From Zoogloeaceae bacterium (GTDB lineage Bacteria > Pseudomonadota > Gammaproteobacteria > Burkholderiales > Rhodocyclaceae): a stretch of 64,000 nt of DNA. Below the pieces are notes generated by a model, which worked only from the letters and a program-made list of their open reading frames with translations, searched no databases and was not told where the DNA came from. Within the stretch, counting starts at the first letter, position 1, and every line of letters begins with the position of its first letter. A program made the translations under genes and the position numbers. Of this stretch, positions 35,873-44,258 are shown piece by piece. The stretch lies in assembly GCA_024235635.1 (NCBI GenBank), contig JACKMA010000007.1, forward strand, positions 1 to 64,000, written 5' to 3'.

Positions 35873-38569
35873 ATGAGAATCATCAAGCCCCAGCATCTGT
35901 CCCTGTTGCACCGATGCTTCGAACGTCAGCACCGGGCCTACCTCGGCGTCTCGGTGATGGCCTACGTGCCGATCCAGGCGTCACCGGCGCTGCTGCCGGA
36001 GCAGGAATTGTGGCAGCAGGTGGCGCCGCTGATGCACCCCGAGGTGCCGCTCGATGCGGGCCTGCCGAAGTCCGGCGCCGAGTTCCTGATGATCGGCGAC
36101 GCCTGTGCCCCCGGTGGCGAGCCGGTGACCGGCCTCGAAGTGAGCGTTCGCGTCGGCGCACTGGCCAAGACGCTGCACGTCTATGGCGAGCGTTACTGGC
36201 TCGACAGCCAGCGCGTCAGCGACGTGCGGACGTTTGCCCGCTGGCCGCTCACCTGGGAACAGACCTGGGGCGGGCCGAAAGTGGCCGAGAATCCGGTCGG
36301 ACGGGGGACCGCGCCGGAGCAGACGGCGGCGGGACCGCTGCCGGCGATTCCGCCGGTGCAACACCCCGAGCATCCCTGCAATTCGCCGAAATCGACCTCG
36401 CTGCCGGTCAGCTTCGGCCCGGTGCCGCCGATGTGGCCGCAGCGGAAGCGTTTCGACGGCACCTACGACGACGCCTGGCTGAAGGAGGAATTCCCGGGTC
36501 CGCCACGGGATTTCGACTGGCGCTATTACTGCATCGCGTCGGCCGACCAGTGGCAGGCCGCGGACTTCGTCGGCGACGAGTCGGTCGAGATCGTGCATAT
36601 GCACCCCGATCACCCGCAGTTGCAGTTTCGACTGCCAGCCATCAGGCCGGTCGTGCTGGCACGGATGCAGCGTGGCGAAGACGCCAAGGACCGCCTTGGC
36701 GAGCCCCGTCTGACGACGGTCTGGCTGTTGCCCAACCAGCTCCGTGCGGTACTCGTGTGGCACGCGATGTTCGAGGTGGCGGACGAATTCGCCGCTGACG
36801 TGGCGCTGCTGTGTGCCGGTTTCGAATGGCAGGACCGGCCGAAGGGTCCGGCCCACTATGTCAAGGCGATCAGTGAGCGGCTCGACCCCGAGCATGGCGC
36901 CGAGAAGCTGCTCGACGACCACGAACTGCTGCCGGAAGGGCTGGCGACGCCGAACGAGTTGGTCGAGCATTTCCGCGAATCGCTCGGCAACAGTGGCGTC
37001 GACGTGACGCGCATCAACGACCAACTGGCCGAGGCCGAGCAAAAGGTCGATGCGGCGATGCTCAAGCACTACGGTGCGGAATTCGCCAATGCTTCCCGTT
37101 CGGCAGTGAGCACGGCGATCAATCGGGCGGGCATCCCGCGACCGCCGACCCATGTGCCGCCCGATCCGACCGGGATGCTGTCGGCAAGCCGCAGCCTGTT
37201 CGCGTCGATGCCGGGACCGGACGACATCCGCAGTGCGGCGTCGGCACAGCAGAACCTGGTGCGGCGGGAGGTGGCCGACAGCCTTCGCGACCAGGGCCTG
37301 GAGCAGTCCGAGATCTCGCGCCTGCTGCATCCATCGCCACCGCCGGTGATCGATACGCCGCGGCAGCTGATGTCGCGCTTCGACAGCATGATCGCCCAGG
37401 CCACCCGGACGCCCGATGTCCGCATGCCGCGAGTGGATCAGCGACTGCGGGATCTGGTCGATCGCGCCGACTCGATCCAGGCGTCGATGAGCCGGGGTGT
37501 GGCCCACATGCAGCCGGCGCCGCCGCCGTTGGCCCGCGATGTCGCCGCGCGCTGGCGCGACGGCGCGGCACGCGCGCGACAGGCCGGCCAGAGCTTTGCC
37601 GGCCTCAAGCTGAAGTCCGGCGACTTCAGCGGCATGGACCTGTCCGGGGTCGATTTTTCCGGTGGCGAACTCGAGGGCGTCGATTTCAGCGGCGCGACGC
37701 TGGTCGGCGCGAATTTCACCAATGCCTGCCTCGCCCACGCCAACTTTCGCCAGGCCAGGCTCGACGGTGCCGCGCTGGTCGGTGCCAACATCGGCCGGGC
37801 CGATTTCACCGAAGCGTCGTGCGTCGGCGCGAAATTCACCGACGCCATCGTGCAGCACACCTGCCTCGCCAAGGCCAACCTGGAATCCGCCGACTGGCAG
37901 GGGGTGACGCTGCTCGAAGTCGAAGCGGACGAAAGCCGGTGGCCGGGGGCACGGCTGTCGCAGGCCACGCTGATCAAGGGACGCCTGACCGGCAGCGGTT
38001 TCGTCGGCGCCGAACTGACGCGCGCGACGGTGCTGGAATGCGCCCTGGCAGGCGCGGACTTCACGTCTGCGACGGCCGAATCGGCCGATTTCATCACCTG
38101 TACGCTCGACGGCGCGCGCTTCGATCGCTGCCGTGCGCCGAACGTGCGCTTCGTCTATCGCAGTTCACTCGACGGTGCGAGCTTTCGCGAAGCCGAGATG
38201 CCGAAGTCGAATTTCCGCGGCACGCCGCTTGCCGGGTGCGATTTCACGTCGGCGCTGCTCGACGGTGCCGATTTTTCGGAGGCTCGCTGCGTCTCCGGCT
38301 GTTTCGAATCCAGCAGCCTCAAAGGGGCGCTGTTGATGAAGACCGACTTCAGTCAGGCACGGATGGCACAGGCGAACCTGATGCAGGCGGTGGCCCAGCA
38401 CGCCGTCTTCAGCGGCGCCGACCTCACCGGCTGCAATCTGTTCGCGTCCGATCTGGCCAGGGTCGATGTCGACAGCGAAACCCGGCTCGCCGACGCCTAC
38501 ATGGCCAAGGCGCGGACGATGCCCCGCCGCAAGGTCGAGCCGCCGGCATCCGCGAGGAAGGAATCATGA
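35873..38569 (+). CDS. DUF2169 domain protein with C-terminal pentapeptide repeats
   Basis: An 898-residue protein. The N-terminal DUF2169 domain (residues ~1-330) shows the family segments RYWLDSQRVSDVRTFARWPL and TWEQTWGGPKVAENPVGRG, and FEWQDRPKGPAHYVKAISER marks its end. A charged, proline-rich helical middle follows (~340-565). The last ~300 residues are pentapeptide repeats (A(D/N)FxxA type, e.g. DFSGMDLSGVDFSGGELEGV) that fold as a square beta-helix. DUF2169 proteins act as adaptors placing PAAR-like proteins or effectors on VgrG. The following gene starts inside its stop codon (ATGA), showing translational coupling. Confidence 0.88.
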   Translation: MRIIKPQHLSLLHRCFERQHRAYLGVSVMAYVPIQASPALLPEQELWQQVAPLMHPEVPLDAGLPKSGAEFLMIGDACAPGGEPVTGLEVSVRVGALAKTLHVYGERYWLDSQRVSDVRTFARWPLTWEQTWGGPKVAENPVGRGTAPEQTAAGPLPAIPPVQHPEHPCNSPKSTSLPVSFGPVPPMWPQRKRFDGTYDDAWLKEEFPGPPRDFDWRYYCIASADQWQAADFVGDESVEIVHMHPDHPQLQFRLPAIRPVVLARMQRGEDAKDRLGEPRLTTVWLLPNQLRAVLVWHAMFEVADEFAADVALLCAGFEWQDRPKGPAHYVKAISERLDPEHGAEKLLDDHELLPEGLATPNELVEHFRESLGNSGVDVTRINDQLAEAEQKVDAAMLKHYGAEFANASRSAVSTAINRAGIPRPPTHVPPDPTGMLSASRSLFASMPGPDDIRSAASAQQNLVRREVADSLRDQGLEQSEISRLLHPSPPPVIDTPRQLMSRFDSMIAQATRTPDVRMPRVDQRLRDLVDRADSIQASMSRGVAHMQPAPPPLARDVAARWRDGAARARQAGQSFAGLKLKSGDFSGMDLSGVDFSGGELEGVDFSGATLVGANFTNACLAHANFRQARLDGAALVGANIGRADFTEASCVGAKFTDAIVQHTCLAKANLESADWQGVTLLEVEADESRWPGARLSQATLIKGRLTGSGFVGAELTRATVLECALAGADFTSATAESADFITCTLDGARFDRCRAPNVRFVYRSSLDGASFREAEMPKSNFRGTPLAGCDFTSALLDGADFSEARCVSGCFESSSLKGALLMKTDFSQARMAQANLMQAVAQHAVFSGADLTGCNLFASDLARVDVDSETRLADAYMAKARTMPRRKVEPPASARKES

Positions 38570-39618
38570 GTGCGGTGGATGATCTGAAGGCCGTGCTGGC
38601 CCGCGGCGAGCCGGCCACTGAACTCCGCCTCGCCGGCAGTTCGCTGGCCGGCGAGGTCCTGAAGCGGGCCATCTTCAACGAATGCGATTTCTCGGGCTGC
38701 GACTTTCGCGGTGCCGACCTGCAGGAGTCGTCGTTCATCAACTGCACGCTCGATGGCGCGCACTTCGCCGAGGCCGATCTGCGGCTCGGCACCTTCCACG
38801 GCACCAGCCTCAAGCAGGCCGTGTTCGACGGCGCGCGGCTGGTCGGCTGCACCTTCAACGAGTCATCGCTGGAGGCGGCGGCATTCGACGGCGCCGACAT
38901 GGAATTCGCCAATCTGGTGAAGTGCCGGCTCGCTGGCAGCCACTTCGTCGCTGCCAGGCTGATCCAGGCCAGCTTCGTCGAGTGCCGCTTCGGCAAGGTC
39001 GCGCTCGACGATGCCCGATTTGCCAAGACCGTGTTCTACAAGGCGGATCTGCGCGAGGTGCGCTTTGTCAATGCTGGTGGCGACCAGTGCGTGTTCGCCG
39101 AATGCACGATGGGCGGGATGGATTTCAGCGCTGCGGCGTGGACCCGCAGCCAGTTCATGGATGCCGATCTGAGCGGTGCCCGCTTTACCGGCGCACGATT
39201 GTCCGGCAGCAATTTCAAGGGCGCGCGTCTGGCGGGCGCCGACTTCAGCCGCATCGAAGGCCGGCACACCTTGTGGATCGGGGCCTGCGTCGATGGCGCC
39301 TGTTTCGACGACGCCCAGCTCGATCAATCGATCTGGATGGACGCCGAGGGCGAACGCGCGAGCTTTCGCAACGCGCGACTGGTGGAGTCGGTGCTGCAGA
39401 AGGCGAAATTCCGACATTGCAGCTTCGACGGCGCCAGCGTGCGCCATGCCGACATGGCCCACGCCGAACTCGGCGGCAGCCGCTTCGTCGGCACCGACAT
39501 GTATCGAACCGGCCTGCGCGGCGTGCGCGCCGACGGTGCCGAGATGCCGAACCGCGGGCAGGCGGCGCCCGACGACGAAGAAACCGTCAAGGCGGAAAAC
39601 TGGAGACCGGCCGACTGA
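38566..39618 (+). CDS. Pentapeptide-repeat protein of the VgrG adaptor cluster
   Basis: A 350-residue protein, nearly all pentapeptide repeats from residue ~25 (AIFNECDFSGCDFRGADLQE) to ~325 (ADMAHAELGGSRFVGTDMY), then an acidic tail. No enzymatic motif is present. It starts at 38566, overlapping the stop of the preceding DUF2169-pentapeptide gene by four bases, so the two products are probably made in fixed ratio and may bind each other through their repeat helices. Such proteins usually accompany DUF2169 and DUF4150 genes in type VI clusters. It could also be the cargo itself. Upstream extension to 37819 lies inside the previous gene and is rejected. Confidence 0.88.
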   Translation: MSAVDDLKAVLARGEPATELRLAGSSLAGEVLKRAIFNECDFSGCDFRGADLQESSFINCTLDGAHFAEADLRLGTFHGTSLKQAVFDGARLVGCTFNESSLEAAAFDGADMEFANLVKCRLAGSHFVAARLIQASFVECRFGKVALDDARFAKTVFYKADLREVRFVNAGGDQCVFAECTMGGMDFSAAAWTRSQFMDADLSGARFTGARLSGSNFKGARLAGADFSRIEGRHTLWIGACVDGACFDDAQLDQSIWMDAEGERASFRNARLVESVLQKAKFRHCSFDGASVRHADMAHAELGGSRFVGTDMYRTGLRGVRADGAEMPNRGQAAPDDEETVKAENWRPAD

Positions 39619-39641
39619 AGCCGGCAGCAAGGAGAAAAGCA

Positions 39642-40286
39642 ATGAATCTGACAGAGAACGCCCAGGTGACCCAGGGCATCATCCAGCAGATCGGGGAGGT
39701 CGAGAAATGCGGTGAAGCCGGCGTCATGGTATCCACCGGCGCCGGCATCGTTCGCGCGAGACTGGCATTTTCGTGCCTGGTCCAGCCGGTTTGCGGCGAC
39801 GTCGTGCTGCTGTCGCGGCGCGATGACGCATGCTTTGTGCTGTCGATCCTCGAGCGCCACAGCGATGCGCCGGTCGAGATGCGCATCGCCGGCTCACTGG
39901 CGATCGACGTCGCCGGCGATGCCACGCTGCAAGCCCGCGGGACGGCGCGGCTCGGCGGTGGCGAGGCCGCGGCGCTGACGGCAGCCTCGGTCGAGATCGC
40001 CGGGCGGGAGGTCGAGCTCAGCGGCGAGCGGCTCAACCTGATCGGCAAGGCCTTCAGCTGGTTCGCCGATACCTTCGACGGCACCGCCCGCGTGATCCGC
40101 CAGGTCAGCGACGTCTTTGCGCTGCGCGCGCGCAGCCATTCGCGGCAGGTCGAGGACATGGAATTGGTGCGTGTCGGCCATCTCGACCTCAGGGCCGACA
40201 AGATCCTCAACATGAATGCCGAACACGCGATCGTCAAATCGCGCGAACTGGTCAAGTTCGACGGCAAGCAGATACAGGTGGGCTGA
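39642..40286 (+). CDS. DUF3540 protein of the VgrG adaptor cluster
   Basis: A 214-residue protein resembling DUF3540 proteins, which lie beside DUF2169 and DUF4150 genes in many type VI clusters. It has an N-terminal OB-like strand set (CGEAGVMVSTGAGIVRARLA), repeat-like strands (SLAIDVAGDATLQARG), a helix around residues 125-160, and a final MNAEHAIVKSRELVKFDGKQ. It may act as a chaperone or spike extension; no activity is known to me. AAGGAGAAAAGC precedes the ATG. It ends three bases before the next gene. Confidence 0.85.
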   Translation: MNLTENAQVTQGIIQQIGEVEKCGEAGVMVSTGAGIVRARLAFSCLVQPVCGDVVLLSRRDDACFVLSILERHSDAPVEMRIAGSLAIDVAGDATLQARGTARLGGGEAAALTAASVEIAGREVELSGERLNLIGKAFSWFADTFDGTARVIRQVSDVFALRARSHSRQVEDMELVRVGHLDLRADKILNMNAEHAIVKSRELVKFDGKQIQVG

Positions 40287-40289
40287 GCC

Positions 40290-40690
40290 ATGTTCGCCAA
40301 TTCGCAGATGGGGGGTGTCGACTTCGCGTTTCCCGACGTGTGTCTGACGCCGGCGCCGCCGTCACCGGTGCCGGTGCCGATCCCCTACCCGAACATCGCC
40401 GCTGGTCCGATGGGCGTGCCGGCGGCCTACAACGTGCTGTGGAGCCTGCACCCCGCCCACAACATGAGCACCGTCGTGCCGCTGTCCAACGGCGACAACC
40501 CGGGCCTGGCGATGGGCGTGGCCTCGGGTCTGGTGATGGGACCGGCACGGCACCTGACTGCAGCGTTCTGGTACTGGTGGCCGGCATGCCCGCCACCCGG
40601 ATGACCAGCATGTCGTTGCAGAACTCGACCAACGCGCCCGGCATGCGCATTGCCCCGAGCCAGGTGAACGTCCTGTTGCTGTCGCCGTGA
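40290..40690 (+). pseudogene. DUF4150 (PAAR-like) spike protein, frameshifted near 40567
   Basis: The first frame gives MFANSQMGGVDFAFPDVCLT then PIPYPNIAAGPM, SNGDNPGLAMGVASG and VMGPARHLTAAF, the DUF4150 pattern. It then turns into FWYWWPACPPPG and stops at 40604. The neighbouring frame supplies the expected ending (VLVAGMPATRMTSMSLQNST, then NAPGMRIAPSQVNVLLLSP) up to 40690. Adding one C to TTCTGG at 40566-40571 restores a single 133-residue protein of normal length. DUF4150 proteins cap VgrG like PAAR proteins. There is no C-terminal toxin extension. As written it is broken; a homopolymer error is equally possible. Confidence 0.82.
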
Positions 40691-40838
40691 CGGCGCGCCG
40701 TCACGGACCTGCCGTCGCTTTCCCGCGTTACAGATCGCCTGCCCCGTGCCGTTGACCGCAATTCGGGGGCTGGCCGCGCGCGCCACGTTCGCGGCCGGGG
40801 AAGCGGCCGGCAGCCGATTTCGGGCCATCGCCATTGCG

Positions 40839-40844
40839 TATAAT
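40839..40844 (+). promoter_or_regulatory. Candidate -10 element for tssJKLM
   Basis: TATAAT, a perfect sigma-70 -10 hexamer, lies 82 bases before the tssJ start in a 235-base gap. The -35 region (around GATTTC) is weak. The gap after the DUF4150 gene suggests a separate transcript starting here. Confidence 0.5.
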
Positions 40845-40925
40845 CGAATGCCGTATCGTGCCTGGCGCTGCGGTCCGTGAGGCGGTCGCGGGCCCCGGGC
40901 GGACCTTCCTCTGGAGACAAGACTG

Positions 40926-41410
40926 ATGCTGCAATCATCCCCGCTCGGCCGATCCCCGCGTTCGCTCCTCGCACTCGCCTTGTTCGCGCTGCTGGCCGTC
41001 GGCTGCTCGTCCACGCCGGATCCGACGGTTGTCGCGGCAACCTTCCAGGCCGAAGAGAACCTGAATCCGATTCCTCCGGACGGCCGTCGCCGCTGGTGGT
41101 TCGCATGTATGAACTGAAGGCATTGTCGGCCTTCAAGGACGCCGATTTCTTCTCGCTGTGGGACAACGAGCAGCAAACCCTCACCGGTGACCTCGTTGCC
41201 CGTGAGGAGATGGTGCTGCGACCCGGCGACACCCACTCGATTCAACGCACCACTCAGCCCGGTACCCGGTTCGTCGGCGTGGTCGCGGCCTATCGCGATC
41301 TCGAGCGCGCCGTGTGGCGTGCCAGCGTGCCGCTGGTGGCGCACAAGACCCTGCCGCTGTCGATCAAGCTCGACAACCGTTCGGTGGCGATCACCGGTAC
41401 CGCCCAGTAA
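40926..41410 (+). pseudogene. tssJ: T6SS outer-membrane lipoprotein TssJ, frameshifted near 41069
   Basis: The first frame encodes a lipoprotein signal ending LFALLAVGCSS (lipobox cysteine near residue 24) and the start of the mature protein (FQAEENLNP), then stops at 41117. The next frame gives the rest of TssJ (SGRPSPLVVRMYELKALSAF, DADFFSLWDNE) down to 41410. Inserting one G after CCG at 41067-41069 joins them as NPDSSGRPSPLVV, giving about 161 residues, normal for TssJ. TssJ anchors the TssL-TssM membrane complex to the outer membrane. If the break is real, the apparatus should not assemble. Confidence 0.85.
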
Positions 41411-41454
41411 CCCATCAGCCCGGCGACCCGGGGTTGCCACGGGATGAGCTAGCC

Positions 41455-42793
41455 ATGTCATGGAATAACAAGGTCATCTGGTCAGAGGGCATGTTCCTGC
41501 AGCCCCAGCACCTGCAGCAGAACGACCGCTACGTCGAGCGACTGGTCAATGGCCGGGTCGCGCCGCTGCGGGCGTGGCAGTGGGGATTCGGCGAGCCTGG
41601 TGCTCGACGAAGACGCGCTGGCGCTCGGCAAGATCGCCCTCGCGTCGGCCAGCGGCCTGTTCCCGGACGGCACACCCTTCGATTTTCCCGGTACCGACCG
41701 CGGGCCCGAGCCGATCGAACTGCCGGCCGAGATCAAGGATGAGCTGATCGTGCTGGCCGTGCCGATGCGCCGTCAGGGCGGGCTCGATGCCGACGTCGCC
41801 GGCACCGGCCAGGCCGCACTGGCACGCTTCGCTGCGATCGAGGCCGAGGTCGGCGACAGCACGCTGAACTCGGCCCAGACCGCGCTGGTCCAGGTCGGTC
41901 AGCTCAACGTGCGGCTGATGCGCAGGAGCGATGTCACCGACGCCTATGCCACCCTCGGCGTGGTCCGCGTACGCGAGCGCAGGGTCGACAACCAGGTGGT
42001 GCTCGACAAGGCCTACATCGCGCCGACGCTTTCGGTTCAGGGCAGCGCGTCGCTGGCCGGCTACGTTCGCGAGATCCGCGGCCTGCTGCACCAGCGCGGG
42101 GAGGTGCTGGCGGCACGCATGGGCCAGGCCGGGCGCGGCGGCGTCGCCGAGATCGCCGACTTCCTGCTGTTGCAGACGATCAATCGCTTCGAGCCGGTGT
42201 TCGATCATTTCGATCAGCAGATCCCGCTGCATCCGGAGCGTCTGTTTGCAAGCTGCCTGATGCTGGCCGGAGACCTCTCCACGTTCTCGTCCGACAAGCG
42301 CCGCCCGGCCGGCTATCCGAGCTACAGCCAGGACGAGCTCGAGAAGTGTTTTCCGCCGCTGATGGTTGATCTGCGGCGCTCGCTGTCGATGGTGCTCGAG
42401 CAGAATGCGATCCCGATCGAGCTGCAGGAGCGCAAATACGGGGTCCGCGTGGCGATGGTGCCGGACAAGGAGCTGTTCCGCAGTTCGTCGTTCGTACTGG
42501 CAGTCAATGCCGAAATCGCCGGCGAGGTATTGCGCTCGCGCTTCCCGACCCAGACCAAGATCGGCCCGGTCGAGCGCATCCGCGATCTCGTCAACCTGCA
42601 GCTGCCGGGCATCGCACTGCGCGCGATGCCGGTGGCGCCGAGACAGATTCCGTACCACTCGGGTTTCAACTACTTCGAACTCGAACGCAGTGGCGACCTG
42701 TGGAAGCAACTCAACAGTTCCGGCGGTCTGGCGATGCACATCGCCGGCGAGTTTCCGGGGCTCGAGCTGGAGATGTGGGCGATCCGCAATTGA
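41455..42793 (+). pseudogene. tssK: T6SS baseplate protein TssK, frameshifted near 41596
   Basis: The N-terminus is in one frame (MSWNNKVIWSEGMFLQPQHL, then QQNDRYVERLV and PLRAWQWGFGE) and the remaining ~400 residues in another (LVLDEDALALGKIALASASG onward). Removing one C from GAGCCTGG at 41592-41599 gives a continuous ~445-residue TssK. TssK links the baseplate to TssL/TssM in the inner membrane. Later marks such as PYHSGFNYFELER near the C-terminus are typical. As written, only a short N-terminal peptide, or a product from an internal start, could be made. Confidence 0.88.
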
Positions 42794-42884
42794 CCGCGAC
42801 GGCCGGCGGTAGGTCGCCTTGCCGCCGACAACGACCGCCGCGTGAAGACGCGCGGTCAATTTCAGAACCAGGGATTCAGGGGCC

Positions 42885-44240
42885 ATGAGTCAGGACGATC
42901 CGTTTTCCAAGCTGCCCTCAGACCGCACCTTGATCATGCCGTCGCCGGGGTCACGCCAGGGGCGCCAGGTCACCCAGTTCGGACAGCAGACGCCGCAACC
43001 CCAGCCGCAGCCGGTCCCCCAGCAACCGCCCCAGGCGAGCGCTGCGTCAGCCCAGATGGATCCGTCGGTGATGGCCTCGCTGTCGGCCGGCATCAGCCTC
43101 AACCCGCTGGTCGCCGAGGCCAGCTCGATGCTGATGGCCGGGCCCCAGCTGCGGACCTCGCACCACCCCGATCCGGCCGGCCTGCGCGACGCGCTGGCCT
43201 ATTCGATCCGCCAGTTCGAGGAGCGGGTGCGCGCCGCCGGCATCCCCAATGAGCAGGTGGTCGCGGCGCGTTACTGCCTGTGCACCTACCTCGACGAGTT
43301 CTGCGGCAGCACGCCGTGGGGTGGCTCCGGTGTCTGGGCGCGCCAGAGCCTGCTGGTGATGTTCCACAACGAGACCTGGGGTGGCGAGAAGTTCTTCCAG
43401 CTGCTGGCGCGGCTGGCCGAGAATCCCGGCGCCAACCGCAACCTGCTCGAACTGATGTACGTGATGCTGTCGCTCGGCTTCGAAGGGCGCTATCGGGTGA
43501 TCGACAACGGGCGTGCCCAGCTCGATACCGTCCGCGAGCGGCTGCATCAGATGATTCGAAACCACCGTGGCGAATACGAGCGGGAACTGTCGCCGAACTG
43601 GCGCGGGACCCAGGTCGAGCGTCACAAGGTGCTGGCGATGCTGCCGGTCTGGGTGGTTGCCGCGCTGGCGGCGCTGATCGTGGTCGCGGCCTACATGGGC
43701 TTCAGCTTCTCGCTGACCAACCAGTCCGATCCGGTGTTCAACCGAATCCTCGGCATCCGCTCGAGCTCTGCGGTGCCGCCCAAGCCGCGCCCGCCAGCCG
43801 AACGGCCGCGCCTCGCGACCTTCCTCGAGCCCGAGATCAAGGCGCACCTGGTGACGGTCAGCGATCTCGACGACCGCAGCGTGATCACGATCCGTGGCGA
43901 TGGCTTCTTCGAACCCGGCAGCGCCACCGTGGCCGAGCGCGTGCGACCGCTGCTGGTGCGCATCGCCGACGCCCTCAATTCGGTGTCCGGCCGCATCCTG
44001 ATCACCGGCCATACCGACAGCCAGCCGATCCGCACCGCGCGCTTCCCGTCGAACTGGCATCTGTCCCAGGAGCGGGCATTGAACGTCGAGAAGATCCTCG
44101 GGCAGCAGGTCGAGGTGGCGCGCATGCGGGCGGAGGGCATGGCCGATTCGGAGCCGGTCGCCAGCAACGAGACTGCCGAAGGGCGGGCCCGCAACCGCCG
44201 TGTCGAGATCACGCTGATGGTCGCACGGGGCGACAACTGA
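42885..44240 (+). CDS. tssL: T6SS TssL (DotU/IcmH) with C-terminal OmpA domain
   Basis: A 451-residue inner-membrane protein. The proline/glutamine-rich N-terminus (residues ~10-60) leads to the cytoplasmic DotU domain (ARYCLCTYLDEFCGSTPWGG near 128). One TM helix (about 250-270, PVWVVAALAALIVVAAYMGF) follows. A periplasmic OmpA-like peptidoglycan-binding domain carries VITIRGDGFFEPGSA and ITGHTDSQPI and ends in RNRRVEITLM. The fused OmpA domain marks the 'evolved' form of TssL that fixes the complex to the cell wall without a separate TagL. It stands 19 bases before tssM. Confidence 0.96.
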   Translation: MSQDDPFSKLPSDRTLIMPSPGSRQGRQVTQFGQQTPQPQPQPVPQQPPQASAASAQMDPSVMASLSAGISLNPLVAEASSMLMAGPQLRTSHHPDPAGLRDALAYSIRQFEERVRAAGIPNEQVVAARYCLCTYLDEFCGSTPWGGSGVWARQSLLVMFHNETWGGEKFFQLLARLAENPGANRNLLELMYVMLSLGFEGRYRVIDNGRAQLDTVRERLHQMIRNHRGEYERELSPNWRGTQVERHKVLAMLPVWVVAALAALIVVAAYMGFSFSLTNQSDPVFNRILGIRSSSAVPPKPRPPAERPRLATFLEPEIKAHLVTVSDLDDRSVITIRGDGFFEPGSATVAERVRPLLVRIADALNSVSGRILITGHTDSQPIRTARFPSNWHLSQERALNVEKILGQQVEVARMRAEGMADSEPVASNETAEGRARNRRVEITLMVARGDN

Positions 44241-44258
44241 GAGTCGAGGACGCCTGAC

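Noticed and set aside
35981..37858. Minus-strand frame of 625 codons over the DUF2169 gene
   Set aside because: Shadow frame; the plus-strand gene has domain signatures and coupled neighbours.
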